This document shows, in pieces, positions 38,032 through 47,020 of a stretch of 64,000 bases of DNA. The stretch is from Indolivaga macrotermitis (lineage in GTDB: Bacteria; Bacteroidota; Bacteroidia; Bacteroidales; Dysgonomonadaceae), in assembly GCF_900128985.1 (NCBI RefSeq), contig NZ_FQUC01000001.1:310001-374000 (forward strand), in the 5' to 3' direction. The notes under the pieces were generated by a model. That model searched no databases. It was given only the letters and a program-made list of their open reading frames with translations, and was not told the DNA's origin. The translations under genes were made by a program, and so were the position numbers. Numbering within the stretch: position 1 is the stretch's first letter; the number at the start of each line of letters is the position of its first letter.

Positions 38032-41000
38032 TCAATCGGTTTGTTCGTATTTGCTTGGTTGGACACCAAATTGTTTCTTGAACAACGAACTGAAATATTT
38101 TGTATTGATAAATCCCGTATCAACCGCTACTTCTGTCACATTTCTACCTTCTTTTAATAGTTCGGCCGCTTTTTGAAGCCGTATGATGCGGATGAATTCT
38201 TGCGGGCCTTTTCCGGTCAATGATTTGAGACGGCTGTAAAAAAGAGTTCGGCTCATTGCCATTTCCTGACACAGAATATTGATATTGAAATCAATATCAC
38301 TTATATTTTCGATGACAAGTTGAGTAGCCTGTATGACAAATTTACGGTCGTTTTCTGAAAGAATACTAGTTGGCGATTCGTCCGGTTTACTATCAAAGAT
38401 ATCCACTGTTTGTACAGATCCTTGACTTTCTTCCTTGTTTGTCTTGCTATTATCGGCTCCAACCTGTTTGATGACTTGCCGCATAAAAAAATCCCTTTGT
38501 CTGTTCCTGTTATCGATCAGGCTCTGTACTTTCAGTTTCAGAATTTCGGTACTGAAAGGTTTCGGAATGTAATCATCCGCCCCTTTCTTTAGTCCTTCAA
38601 CTGTTGCATCATGACTTACTTTTGCAGTAAGCAGGACGAAGGGAATACCCGATGTATCCGGATTATCTTTAACCAACTTACATAGCTCGTCGCCTTGTAT
38701 GCCCGGCATCATTACATCGGACAATATCAAATCTGGATATTCGTTTGACAGGTAGGAGAGAGCTTCTTGTCCGTTAGGAACATCAACTACCCGATAATCA
38801 GATTCGAAAGTTTTGCGCAGATAATAGCGGAGAGCCTCGTTGTCTTCTACGATAAGTAGCGTGTTTTTTGCTTCTTGGTCGATCTCGCTTTTGGAATCAT
38901 TGCTTTCATATCCTGCAGTATTTGTAGCTTCAACAGGCAAGGACTCTTCAGATATAACAGTTTGCTTAGGCACCGGTTCGGGAACGGCATTCGTTCTTTG
39001 TAGCGTAATGGTAAAGATACTGCCCTTGTTCTCTTCCGACCGAAAGGTGATTTTTCCATGCAACATCTTTATTATACGGTGTACCTGCAAAAGACCGAAT
39101 CCGGTGCCGCCCTCCTGCGATTTCCGTGCATTATCCGCTCTGTAAACATCGGTAAATATGTATTTCCGATCCTTTTTCGGAATTCCGATGCCGCTGTCTT
39201 TAATCTCTAGAATAGCCTTTCGTTTGGTATAGTTCAAACTTAAAGAAACATCGCCATGTGGCATTGTATATTTACAGGCATTGGTGATAAGATTGTCCAG
39301 CATCATTTCTACCATATGTCTGTCTGCCATGATGTAAACTTCTTCATCCGGCAAGGAAAGACTCAGGTGGAGTTGTTTCTTGTCGCATAATAGTTGAAAA
39401 CTGGCTACTTCTTCTGAAAGAATGTCGTTGAGGTTTAGCGGAGTTAATATAAGTTGTTGCTTATGAGTATCGGCTTTCTCAAATTCGAGTAACTGTGTAA
39501 CGAGCGTATAGAGCTTATGAGTATTATTACGTGCCAACTCCAGAAAATAAAGGGCTTTATCGGAAAGATCCTTCTCCTTACCCAAGTCTTCCAGTGGCGC
39601 CATGATAAGTGTCACCGGCGTTCTGATGTCATGTGCCGTATCGGTGAAGAACCTTATTTTGTCTTCATCGTATTTTTTCTGAAGCCGGTTGCTGTTATAT
39701 CGCAAGATGAAGTAAAGAATAGTACCTGCGATACAAATGTAGAAGACCCAAGCCCACCAGGAATTCCACCAAGGTTGTGATATTTTCAGTATGAGTGTCC
39801 GTTCGGATATTATCTCCCTGTTACTTTGGCGTAAACTTCGTACCTTGAGTAGATAAGTTCCCGGAGAGACATTTTTATATTGTACTATGCCATTAGAGGA
39901 TAAGTTACTCCATGATTTTTCGTACCCTTCCAGAATATACTGATAGGCAATGTCGCGTTGAAAACGATAGTTGATTGATTCAAATGTTATAGCAAAAGAG
40001 TTGTGTTTGTAATCAAGTCGAACTGTACCGTTAGTCAACATATTATGTATGACAGGACGTAGACGCATTTCTTCGTCAGCACCCACGTACTCTATTGTCA
40101 AGCCTGTAAATCGTAAAGGTGCTTGATAGTTTGTAGCAGAAATGGCATTGGGCATGATGCTAATAACACCGTTTGTGCTACCATAGACAAATCTCCCGTC
40201 GCTCAACCGAGCAAATGAAGATTTGTTGTATTCCTTGTCTATATCTCCTAAATAATTGAGATTAGATACCTGAAAATTTTCGATTAATGCAAGTCCCTTT
40301 CCTGTGCTTACCCATAAACGCCCTCTGGAATCCTTTTGCAGGCTATATACATCGTCGGACGGAAGCCCTTCATGCGTAGTGAATGTTCTTACTTCCCGTG
40401 TACGCATGTCATACAAATTTAATCCGCCGCCTTCAGTTCCCAGCCAAACAGTACCATCATCATTGAAAAGCATTGAAATGATATAAGCACTGGCATTCTG
40501 ATTATGAAATTCCTGAAAAGTTGCATAGCGTTGTATATCGCCGCTATGTTTATTCACTATGCAGAAACCGTTTACTGTGGCCACTGCTATTTGGTTATGT
40601 TCCAATACTTCTATGGAATGAACCCACTTAATATCGTAAGAATGCTTGTATCGACCCTCCCTGTCCATTATCAGCAGATCTCCGTCAAGGCCTCCTACCC
40701 ATAAGTCCCCGTCCATATCCTGTTTCATATAGAATATGTAATTTGTTGTCAGTGCGCCTTGCTCTTTGGTAAGGTGACGAACGACTTGTCCGCGACTGTT
40801 CAGAAGATAAACACCATCTCCGTAAGTCCCTGCCCATATCGAACCGTTTTCGCCTTTACACAAAGTAACAATAACATTACCTTTCAACCAATGGCCCCAT
40901 GTGTGGGAAAATGCACTCCGGATACTGACTCCGTCATCACCAGCGAACCATAGGTCTCCGTTAGTGTTCTCTTCTATATCATTGATATTATTATTTGCCA

Positions 41001-42048
41001 GCGATTGTGGATTTCCTCTCTCATGTGCTAATATCGTGATCGGGTATCTCGATAGGATGGCAACAGATACACCTCCGGAATAACTTCCTATCCAGATATT
41101 TCCCTGACGATCTTTAGTGACAGCGTAAATGCCGTTACCCCGTAAGAAAATATCGGTACTATCCTCGGTACTCATAAGCAGACTCGCCTTCTTCGAGTCT
41201 CTATCGACAGTGTACACGCCTCCACCATCTATTCCTACCAATACTGTGTGAGTGTCGTAAATTGTGATATCTCGTATCGGATTAACAAAGCCCGAACCTT
41301 CTCCTTTCAGGGGAAGCAGGGCGGAGGTATTCAGGTTCATTATCCATAAGCCATTATTGAAAGTCCCTACCCAAAGTTCGTTTTTGGTAACATCGCAGAA
41401 CAGGGTTTGTACATCTTTCCCTTCTATCAGCCAGCGTGGTTGGCCCAGTCTGGAATGTGAAAGTTGTAATACTCCCGTAGAAGTACCGACAAAAAGCGAT
41501 TCGCCTGTAGAAACAATATCATTTACATACTGTTCGGGGATAATAGTTGTTATACGACCGTCGGCCTCTTTTTTGTACAGTCCTCTACTTAATCCGAACC
41601 AGAATGTTCCGTTATGATCCATGCATAACTTATTAAGTATGATCTCCCCACTGATAAACTGTCCTAAAAATAAATCTTGTTCAAAACAGTCATTCTGAAT
41701 GGAATAACGGTAGATTCTTCCTGTATGGTCGTATGCCCACAATCCTCCATATCGTTCATTATACAGCAAACGAAGCCTGCGCCCGGCCATGTCTCCATAA
41801 TGAAAGTCCCCCGGTAAAGTATAGCTTTTTACGCTTTGACCATTATAGCGGTCTATCCCTACTTTGGTTGCAATCCATATTACGCCATGTCTATCTTCGA
41901 CAATAGAAAACACACGTTGACTACTAAGCCCTTCGGAGTAACCGATATGTCTGATGTCAAACATATTGTTTGTTAATTCTGCATTAACTACAATACATAT
42001 CATCCATAATGCTATGGTAATAATATATTTCAAAAATATTCTCATCAT
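38032..42048 (-). CDS. Hybrid two-component system regulator (HTCS)
   Basis: A 1338-residue single-chain sensor and regulator. The signal peptide/anchor is followed by about 14 Reg_prop beta-propeller repeats (e.g. HGVIWIATKVGIDRYNG, GDLWVGGLDGDLLIMD) and a Y_Y_Y domain (about 665-745). A TM helix at about 764-783 leads to the histidine kinase (H806 in TAHDIRTP; ATPase NLITNACKYT), the receiver domain (D1111 in LSDVMMPG) and a C-terminal AraC-type HTH (about 1233-1338). HTCSs bind the imported oligosaccharide in the periplasm and activate the neighbouring locus. It lies upstream of the GH16-susCD genes in the same orientation. Confidence 0.96.
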   Translation of the reverse strand: MMRIFLKYIITIALWMICIVVNAELTNNMFDIRHIGYSEGLSSQRVFSIVEDRHGVIWIATKVGIDRYNGQSVKSYTLPGDFHYGDMAGRRLRLLYNERYGGLWAYDHTGRIYRYSIQNDCFEQDLFLGQFISGEIILNKLCMDHNGTFWFGLSRGLYKKEADGRITTIIPEQYVNDIVSTGESLFVGTSTGVLQLSHSRLGQPRWLIEGKDVQTLFCDVTKNELWVGTFNNGLWIMNLNTSALLPLKGEGSGFVNPIRDITIYDTHTVLVGIDGGGVYTVDRDSKKASLLMSTEDSTDIFLRGNGIYAVTKDRQGNIWIGSYSGGVSVAILSRYPITILAHERGNPQSLANNNINDIEENTNGDLWFAGDDGVSIRSAFSHTWGHWLKGNVIVTLCKGENGSIWAGTYGDGVYLLNSRGQVVRHLTKEQGALTTNYIFYMKQDMDGDLWVGGLDGDLLIMDREGRYKHSYDIKWVHSIEVLEHNQIAVATVNGFCIVNKHSGDIQRYATFQEFHNQNASAYIISMLFNDDGTVWLGTEGGGLNLYDMRTREVRTFTTHEGLPSDDVYSLQKDSRGRLWVSTGKGLALIENFQVSNLNYLGDIDKEYNKSSFARLSDGRFVYGSTNGVISIMPNAISATNYQAPLRFTGLTIEYVGADEEMRLRPVIHNMLTNGTVRLDYKHNSFAITFESINYRFQRDIAYQYILEGYEKSWSNLSSNGIVQYKNVSPGTYLLKVRSLRQSNREIISERTLILKISQPWWNSWWAWVFYICIAGTILYFILRYNSNRLQKKYDEDKIRFFTDTAHDIRTPVTLIMAPLEDLGKEKDLSDKALYFLELARNNTHKLYTLVTQLLEFEKADTHKQQLILTPLNLNDILSEEVASFQLLCDKKQLHLSLSLPDEEVYIMADRHMVEMMLDNLITNACKYTMPHGDVSLSLNYTKRKAILEIKDSGIGIPKKDRKYIFTDVYRADNARKSQEGGTGFGLLQVHRIIKMLHGKITFRSEENKGSIFTITLQRTNAVPEPVPKQTVISEESLPVEATNTAGYESNDSKSEIDQEAKNTLLIVEDNEALRYYLRKTFESDYRVVDVPNGQEALSYLSNEYPDLILSDVMMPGIQGDELCKLVKDNPDTSGIPFVLLTAKVSHDATVEGLKKGADDYIPKPFSTEILKLKVQSLIDNRNRQRDFFMRQVIKQVGADNSKTNKEESQGSVQTVDIFDSKPDESPTSILSENDRKFVIQATQLVIENISDIDFNINILCQEMAMSRTLFYSRLKSLTGKGPQEFIRIIRLQKAAELLKEGRNVTEVAVDTGFINTKYFSSLFKKQFGVQPSKYEQTD

Positions 42049-42276
42049 CAGGATTTCACAAATAGATAATAGATAAATAAAAGGTTAAAAGACTACCGTA
42101 TATTTCAGAAAATACATTCTGAATGCTTTTTGTATATAAACCTATCTAAATATAATAAAAGTATAGAATGTTTTATATAAAAAAATTAATTTCTTTTTCG
42201 TTAAGTAGAAGAGTTAGTTAACCATACCATATAAAATAAATTTATAGAAATCTATTCTTTATTCATTAATTATACG

Positions 42277-42284
42277 TAAGTTTG
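42277..42284 (+). promoter_or_regulatory. Promoter -7 box of the thiamine operon
   Basis: TAAGTTTG matches the consensus and would start transcription near 42291, exactly at the 5' side of riboswitch stem P1. No clear -33 box; bases 42049-42276 show nothing else recognisable. Confidence 0.55.
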
Positions 42285-42291
42285 TTTCATC

Positions 42292-42375
42292 TCTGTTAGG
42301 GGTGTTCTTTTTATAAGAGCTGAGATTAGACCCTTGAACCTGATATGTTGTAATTGACATCGTAGGGAAACGGAA
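42292..42375 (+). promoter_or_regulatory. TPP riboswitch (THI-box)
   Basis: The conserved aptamer parts are all present: GGGGTG (42299 on), GCTGAGATTAGACCC, TTGAACCTGATAT, and the 3' CGTAGGGAA (42361-42369). P1 forms between TCTGTT (42292-42297) and AACGGA (42369-42374, one G-T pair). The P1 3' strand lies within GAAACGG (42367-42373), which can instead pair with CCGTTTC (42417-42423) in the 5' arm of the downstream terminator. Thiamine pyrophosphate binding should therefore free the terminator and switch the operon off. Confidence 0.95.
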
Positions 42376-42413
42376 CATAAAAAGATTATAATACTGTATA
42401 TATAGTATATGTC

Positions 42414-42452
42414 AAGCCGTTTCATATTAATGAAACGGCTTTTTTATTTTTT
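42414..42452 (+). terminator. TPP-controlled terminator
   Basis: AAGCCGTTTCAT (42414-42425) and ATGAAACGGCTT (42430-42441) form a perfect stem with loop ATTA, followed by a T-rich tract. It is the expression platform of the riboswitch, 28 bp before thiM. Confidence 0.93.
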
Positions 42453-42479
42453 AATTATGTATATATCAAAAAGGATAAT

Positions 42480-43274
42480 ATGATAAACATAGAACATCTT
42501 ATACGAGACTTAAATCTCATCAGGAAACAATCACCTCTTATACATAATATTACTAATTATGTGGTAATGAATAATACAGCTAATGCATTGCTCGCTATAG
42601 GAGCATCTCCCGTAATGGCTCACTCCGTAGACGAAGTCGAGGAGATGGTAAGCATAGCTTCATCTCTGGTTATCAATATTGGGACGTTAGATGCTGCATG
42701 GGTAGAAGCTATGCTGATAGCAGGAAAAAAGGCATTACAAAAATCGACACCTGTCGTTTTTGATCCTGTTGGAGCAGGAGCTACAATATATCGGTCGAAA
42801 GTATGCAAGCTGATAATAGAAGAATGTAAGCCGTCTATTATCCGGGGAAATGCTTCGGAAATTATAGCATTGCTGAATACTGAGGCACAGACCAAGGGCG
42901 TTGACAGTACAAATACATCTGATGCCGCCTTAAATTCTGCCAAGGCATTAGCCAGCCTGACAAACTCAGTAGTTGTAATTAGTGGCGAATCAGACTATAT
43001 AACTAACGGAACAGTGGTTGAAACAGTCAAAAACGGGCATCCGATGATGGAAAAAGTTACCGGAATGGGGTGCACGGCAACCTCCATTGTTGCGGCATTC
43101 GCTGCGGTAAATAATAACCAACTTGAAGCTGCCACGCATGCCATGTCAGTAATGAGTATCGCGGGGGAGATTGCAGCTGCGATTTCAAAAGGAAACGGAA
43201 GTTTGCAGGTGAACTTCCTCGATACATTGTTCAATATAGATGAAGATATGATTAGAAAAAATATCAGACAATGA
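42480..43274 (+). CDS. thiM: Hydroxyethylthiazole kinase
   Basis: A 264-residue ribokinase-fold enzyme that phosphorylates 4-methyl-5-(2-hydroxyethyl)thiazole for thiamine salvage. It has IHNITNYVVMNNTANALLAIGASPVMAH at the N-terminus, DPVGAGAT, and the catalytic-loop GMGCTATS. Length is normal. Its stop overlaps the thiE start by 4 bp. Confidence 0.97.
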   Translation: MINIEHLIRDLNLIRKQSPLIHNITNYVVMNNTANALLAIGASPVMAHSVDEVEEMVSIASSLVINIGTLDAAWVEAMLIAGKKALQKSTPVVFDPVGAGATIYRSKVCKLIIEECKPSIIRGNASEIIALLNTEAQTKGVDSTNTSDAALNSAKALASLTNSVVVISGESDYITNGTVVETVKNGHPMMEKVTGMGCTATSIVAAFAAVNNNQLEAATHAMSVMSIAGEIAAAISKGNGSLQVNFLDTLFNIDEDMIRKNIRQ

Positions 43275-43918
43275 AAGACTTCGATTTAAGCTTGTATCTG
43301 GTTACCGATCGTTCTTTGTCGTTAAACAGACCACTGGAATATGTAGTGGAAGAGGCTGTAAAAGGCGGTGTTACAATGGTACAACTCAGAGAAAAAGACT
43401 GTTCATCCAAAGAATTCTACGAGTTGGCTGTAAGATTAAAAATTTGCCTGAAACCTTACAAAATACCGCTTATTATCAACGACAGGTTGGATATTGCCCT
43501 TGCTTGTGATGCCGAAGGTTTACATATAGGACAGGAAGATATACCTTGCGCAATTGCACGAAAATTGTTCGGTAAACATAAAATCATCGGTCTTTCGGTA
43601 GAGAATGTACAAGATGCAATTGATGCCAATAAGCTAGATGTGGATTACATCGGCATATCTCCGGTTTTTAACACTTCTACCAAAACTGATACAGCACAGG
43701 CTTTGGGGTTGGATGGAATACGTAAAATAACGCAAATATCAATGTTTCCGAGTGTGGGTATCGGGGGGATCAATACCGGAAATGCCCGTGAAATTATACA
43801 AGCCGGAGCCGATGGTATTTCTGTAGTTTCAGCTATTATGTCGGCTAAGGAGCCTCTGCAGGCTGCGTCTCAATTATCAGAAATTATAACCCTTTCAAAA
43901 AAAAATATAGATATATGA
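43271..43918 (+). CDS. thiE: Thiamine-phosphate synthase
   Basis: A 215-residue TIM-barrel enzyme that joins HMP-pyrophosphate and thiazole phosphate into thiamine monophosphate. Signatures are LYLVTDR, VTMVQLREKD, PLIINDRLDIALACDAEGLHIGQED, DYIGISPVF and the phosphate-binding VGIGGI. It overlaps both neighbours by 4 bp (ATGA), so translation is coupled with thiM and tenA. Confidence 0.97.
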   Translation: MKDFDLSLYLVTDRSLSLNRPLEYVVEEAVKGGVTMVQLREKDCSSKEFYELAVRLKICLKPYKIPLIINDRLDIALACDAEGLHIGQEDIPCAIARKLFGKHKIIGLSVENVQDAIDANKLDVDYIGISPVFNTSTKTDTAQALGLDGIRKITQISMFPSVGIGGINTGNAREIIQAGADGISVVSAIMSAKEPLQAASQLSEIITLSKKNIDI

Positions 43919-44565
43919 AGTGGAGCGAAAAAACATGGCTTGCAGCAAAGCCCGTCTATGATAAAATTCTGGAATTACCATTTATACAAGAATTGATGAA
44001 TGGAACACTTGCCAACGAAAAATTTATATTCTATATCAGGCAAGATGCTGTTTATTTGGCTGAATACGGAAGAGTACTAACAGGAATAGCGTCGCGACTG
44101 GCTTCAATAAAGCATATCTCCGCATTCCTTAACTTTGCAAGCGAGAGTATTATTGTAGAGCAAGCATTACACGAATCTTTTGTACACGAACTGAGCAGTG
44201 ACAAAACAGAAGCAACGCCCAGCTGTTTGTTGTACACGTCCTATTTACAGAAGCAATTAGCCGGCGCCCCACTTGAGGTAGCATTAGCGTCTGTATTGCC
44301 TTGTTTCTGGATTTATAAAGAAGTAGGTGACTATATTCTCGAAAATCAGGCGAAAGGTAATAATCCATATCAAAGCTGGATAGATACCTACGGAGGTGAA
44401 GGTTTTTCTGAATCTGTATCATTAGCTATCTCTATTTGTGACGAGGTTGCGGAACAATGTACCGGAGCTCAACAGCAAGCAATGACAGAGGCTTACCTTA
44501 TGTGTTCAAAATTTGAGTGGATGTTTTGGGAAAGTGCATACAGGCAAGAAGAGTGGAAAATCTGA
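43915..44565 (+). CDS. tenA: Aminopyrimidine aminohydrolase TenA
   Basis: A 216-residue all-helical TenA/THI-4 protein that hydrolyses aminopyrimidine breakdown products of thiamine to HMP, allowing salvage of degraded vitamin. The catalytic Cys lies in VLPCFWIYKEVG, so it is the TenA_C form. Further pocket residues occur in FIFYIRQDAVYLAEYGR and the C-terminal CSKFEWMFWESAY, whose Glu is catalytic in the family. It lies between thiE (4-bp overlap) and thiD (30-bp gap). Confidence 0.95.
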   Translation: MKWSEKTWLAAKPVYDKILELPFIQELMNGTLANEKFIFYIRQDAVYLAEYGRVLTGIASRLASIKHISAFLNFASESIIVEQALHESFVHELSSDKTEATPSCLLYTSYLQKQLAGAPLEVALASVLPCFWIYKEVGDYILENQAKGNNPYQSWIDTYGGEGFSESVSLAISICDEVAEQCTGAQQQAMTEAYLMCSKFEWMFWESAYRQEEWKI

Positions 44566-44595
44566 ACCCACAGACTTTTATTATATTACGAAGAA

Positions 44596-45408
44596 ATGAA
44601 AAAACAATATAAGATAGCTTTATCCATTGCAGGCAGTGACCCCAGTGGAGGAGCAGGTATTCAGGCTGACCTTAAGACATTTTCGGCATGCGGTTGTTAC
44701 GGAGCAACAGTGATAGTTGCCGTAGTGGATGAAAATACGGTTGGGGTGACCGACGTTCACCCTATTCCTGTGCCTTTTGTCGCAGGGCAGATCAAATCTG
44801 TACTGGATGATATAGGTGCTGATGCCATAAAAATAGGAATGTTACACTCGTCCGAACTGATCCGGACAGTAAAGGATACATTATTGCATTACGATATTAA
44901 AAATATCGTTCTGGATCCGGTGATGGTCGCCACATCGGGGGACAAACTCTTACAGGATGAAGCAATTAATACTTTAAAGACGGAACTGATCCCTTATGTC
45001 CGTATCATAACTCCTAATATTCCGGAAGCAGAGATATTACTTGGAAAAAAAATACAAAGCCAGGAAGATTTACCTCTCGTAATCAAAGACCTGTCTTTTG
45101 GACGGTCTGTATCTGTACTACTGAAAGCAGGGCATCTTACAGAGGACGAATTGATAGATGTCTTTTATAATGCTGAAACGGACGAAATAATAAAGCTTAG
45201 ATCGAAACGGATCGAAACCCTGAACACACATGGTACAGGTTGCACCTTTTCATCAGCTATAGCAGCTTTTCTTTCTCATGGCTTGCCTCTTAATGATGCA
45301 GTACGAAGTGCGAAAGAATATATGAATAAAGCGATTCAGGTAGGTTCGCAATACAAAATAGGAAAAGGGCATGGCCCGGTTCATCATTTTTTCGATTTTT
45401 GGGAATAA
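44596..45408 (+). CDS. thiD: HMP / HMP-phosphate kinase
   Basis: A 270-residue ribokinase-family enzyme that makes HMP-PP in two phosphorylation steps. It has SIAGSDPSGGAGIQADLKTFSACGCYG, DPVMVATSGDKLL, TPNIPEAEIL and GTGCTFSSAIAAFL. Last gene of the operon. No clear intrinsic terminator is seen in the 186 bp after it. Confidence 0.97.
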   Translation: MKKQYKIALSIAGSDPSGGAGIQADLKTFSACGCYGATVIVAVVDENTVGVTDVHPIPVPFVAGQIKSVLDDIGADAIKIGMLHSSELIRTVKDTLLHYDIKNIVLDPVMVATSGDKLLQDEAINTLKTELIPYVRIITPNIPEAEILLGKKIQSQEDLPLVIKDLSFGRSVSVLLKAGHLTEDELIDVFYNAETDEIIKLRSKRIETLNTHGTGCTFSSAIAAFLSHGLPLNDAVRSAKEYMNKAIQVGSQYKIGKGHGPVHHFFDFWE

Positions 45409-45594
45409 GAAAACAATAGTTAAGCGCCTAGTCCGTAATATTAAGGAGTACCTATTTAATAAAAGCTTTTAGCTCAATATCAAACAAAGATTAACTCTGC
45501 CGATGTATCATTTCTTAATAAATATTTTTTTGACAAACAATTAACGCATATTGTTGTTGAAAAAGCAGTGACACAATTTAAATGAATATAAGTT

Positions 45595-46458
45595 ATGAAG
45601 TACATTGGATTGCTGGTTTTAACTGCCAGTATAATATTGACGGGCTGTGTAAGCAAAAAGCAATATGCAACTCTGGAAACGGATTACAACAAAGTACAAG
45701 GTGAACTAAGGGAGAGCCAACTACAATTGACTGAAAGCCGTACCCGTGCAGCCAGTTTAGAAGAAAGGCTCGCAGAGGCTCAACGGAACAATCAGGAATT
45801 GCGGGTAGCCTATACAGAAATGCAGAACTCATTGAATAAAAGCCTTTCACAAAACTCGCAAGGTAATGTGAATATAGCGAAACTCGTGGATGAAATTAAT
45901 GCATCTAACCGCTTTATACAACATTTGGTACAGGCTAAGAACAAATCGGATTCATTGAATATTGTTATGATCAATAATCTGACCCGTTCGCTTACCCGTG
46001 ACGAAATGCAGGATATGGATATTCAGGTTCTGAAAGGGGTGGTATATATTTCTTTGGACGACAGGATGCTGTACCGTTCGGGAAGTTATGAGATCAGCGA
46101 TAAGGCAGGAGAAATTCTCAGCAAGATTGCGAAAATCATTATGGATTATAAAGATTATAGTGTATTGGTGGAAGGGAATACAGATACCGATCCCATTTCA
46201 CGCACTAACATCCGTAACAACTGGGACTTAAGTGCATTGCGTGCATCTTCTGTTGTTCAGGCATTGCAAAAGGATTACGGAATTGATCCTAAACGTTTGA
46301 CTGCCGGCGGACGAGGTGAATACAACCCGATAGCAAGTAACAGTACTGCCGAAGGAAAAGCCCGTAACCGTAGAACGCAGATTATTATTACACCCGAACT
46401 CGACCAATTTATGGATCTGATCGAACAGGCTCCGCAGAGCTCACTTGATAATCAGTAA
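45595..46458 (+). CDS. OmpA-family peptidoglycan-binding lipoprotein
   Basis: A 287-residue lipoprotein (Cys 18 in LTGCVSKKQY) with a coiled coil at about residues 25-90 (ETDYNKVQGELRESQLQLTESR, RLAEAQRNNQEL) and a C-terminal OmpA-like domain at about 150-275. That domain has LVEGNTDTDPIS, NNWDLSALRASSVVQAL, GRGEYNPIASN and KARNRRTQIIITP, the residues that bind meso-diaminopimelate in peptidoglycan. It probably links outer membrane and cell wall. Monocistronic; ends at a bidirectional terminator. Confidence 0.93.
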   Translation: MKYIGLLVLTASIILTGCVSKKQYATLETDYNKVQGELRESQLQLTESRTRAASLEERLAEAQRNNQELRVAYTEMQNSLNKSLSQNSQGNVNIAKLVDEINASNRFIQHLVQAKNKSDSLNIVMINNLTRSLTRDEMQDMDIQVLKGVVYISLDDRMLYRSGSYEISDKAGEILSKIAKIIMDYKDYSVLVEGNTDTDPISRTNIRNNWDLSALRASSVVQALQKDYGIDPKRLTAGGRGEYNPIASNSTAEGKARNRRTQIIITPELDQFMDLIEQAPQSSLDNQ

Positions 46459-46472
46459 TAATCAATGATAGT

Positions 46473-46512
46473 AAAAAAAGGTTGTCTCAATTTAAAGAGA
46501 CAACCTTTTTTT
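46473..46512. terminator. Bidirectional terminator
   Basis: GGTTGTCTC (46480-46488) pairs with GAGACAACC (46497-46505), flanked by A7 on the left and T8 on the right. It serves the OmpA-like gene and the convergent GNAT gene, whose last codons lie inside the stem. Confidence 0.88.
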
Positions 46513-47017
46513 TCATCATTATATCGGTCTGTTCGTCATTGCCGAGTTTGAAGATATGTTTATCGAATTCTTCGAAGCCATTCTTCTTATAAAACCTGAT
46601 CGCTCTTGGATTTTCTTCCCAGACTCCCAGCCAAACATAATCTGCTTCCTTTTGTCGGGCTATTTCAATCGCTTTATCATAGAGTAGTTGTCCTACATTT
46701 TTTCCATGGTAATCTCGTAATACATATATCCGTTCTATTTCTAAGCCCTTATTATCCTTTAATTCGGTCTGGGATTGTCCGAAATTTAACTTTAGATACC
46801 CGATAACAAGGTTGTCTACAGAAGCAAAATAAAATTCGGAATACTCGTTTTCCAGCTCTTCGGTTACTCTCTCTATTGAAAGGTTTTCTTCCAGATATTT
46901 CGCCATATCTTCTTTGGTATTTACCGCCGAAAATGTTTCGAAAAAAGTTTGCCTGCCAATCTTTTGTAATTCAGATGCTTCGTTTAGGTTTACTCTTCTT
47001 ATAACTATGCTTTGCAT
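46487..47017 (-). CDS. GNAT-family N-acetyltransferase
   Basis: A 176-residue GCN5-related acetyltransferase. The central part has the acetyl-CoA-binding motif A (IERIYVLRDYHGKNVGQLLYDKAIEIA) and motif B (YVWLGVWEENPRAIRFYKKNGFEEF). The N-terminal IVIRRVNLNEASELQKIGRQTFFETFSA resembles the spermidine/PaiA-like branch. Substrate unknown. Its final codons and stop lie within the terminator hairpin. It is followed by the ASCH-like gene upstream at 47021, a 3-bp gap, so the two form an operon. Confidence 0.92.
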   Translation of the reverse strand: MQSIVIRRVNLNEASELQKIGRQTFFETFSAVNTKEDMAKYLEENLSIERVTEELENEYSEFYFASVDNLVIGYLKLNFGQSQTELKDNKGLEIERIYVLRDYHGKNVGQLLYDKAIEIARQKEADYVWLGVWEENPRAIRFYKKNGFEEFDKHIFKLGNDEQTDIMMKKKVVSLN

Positions 47018-47020
47018 GTT

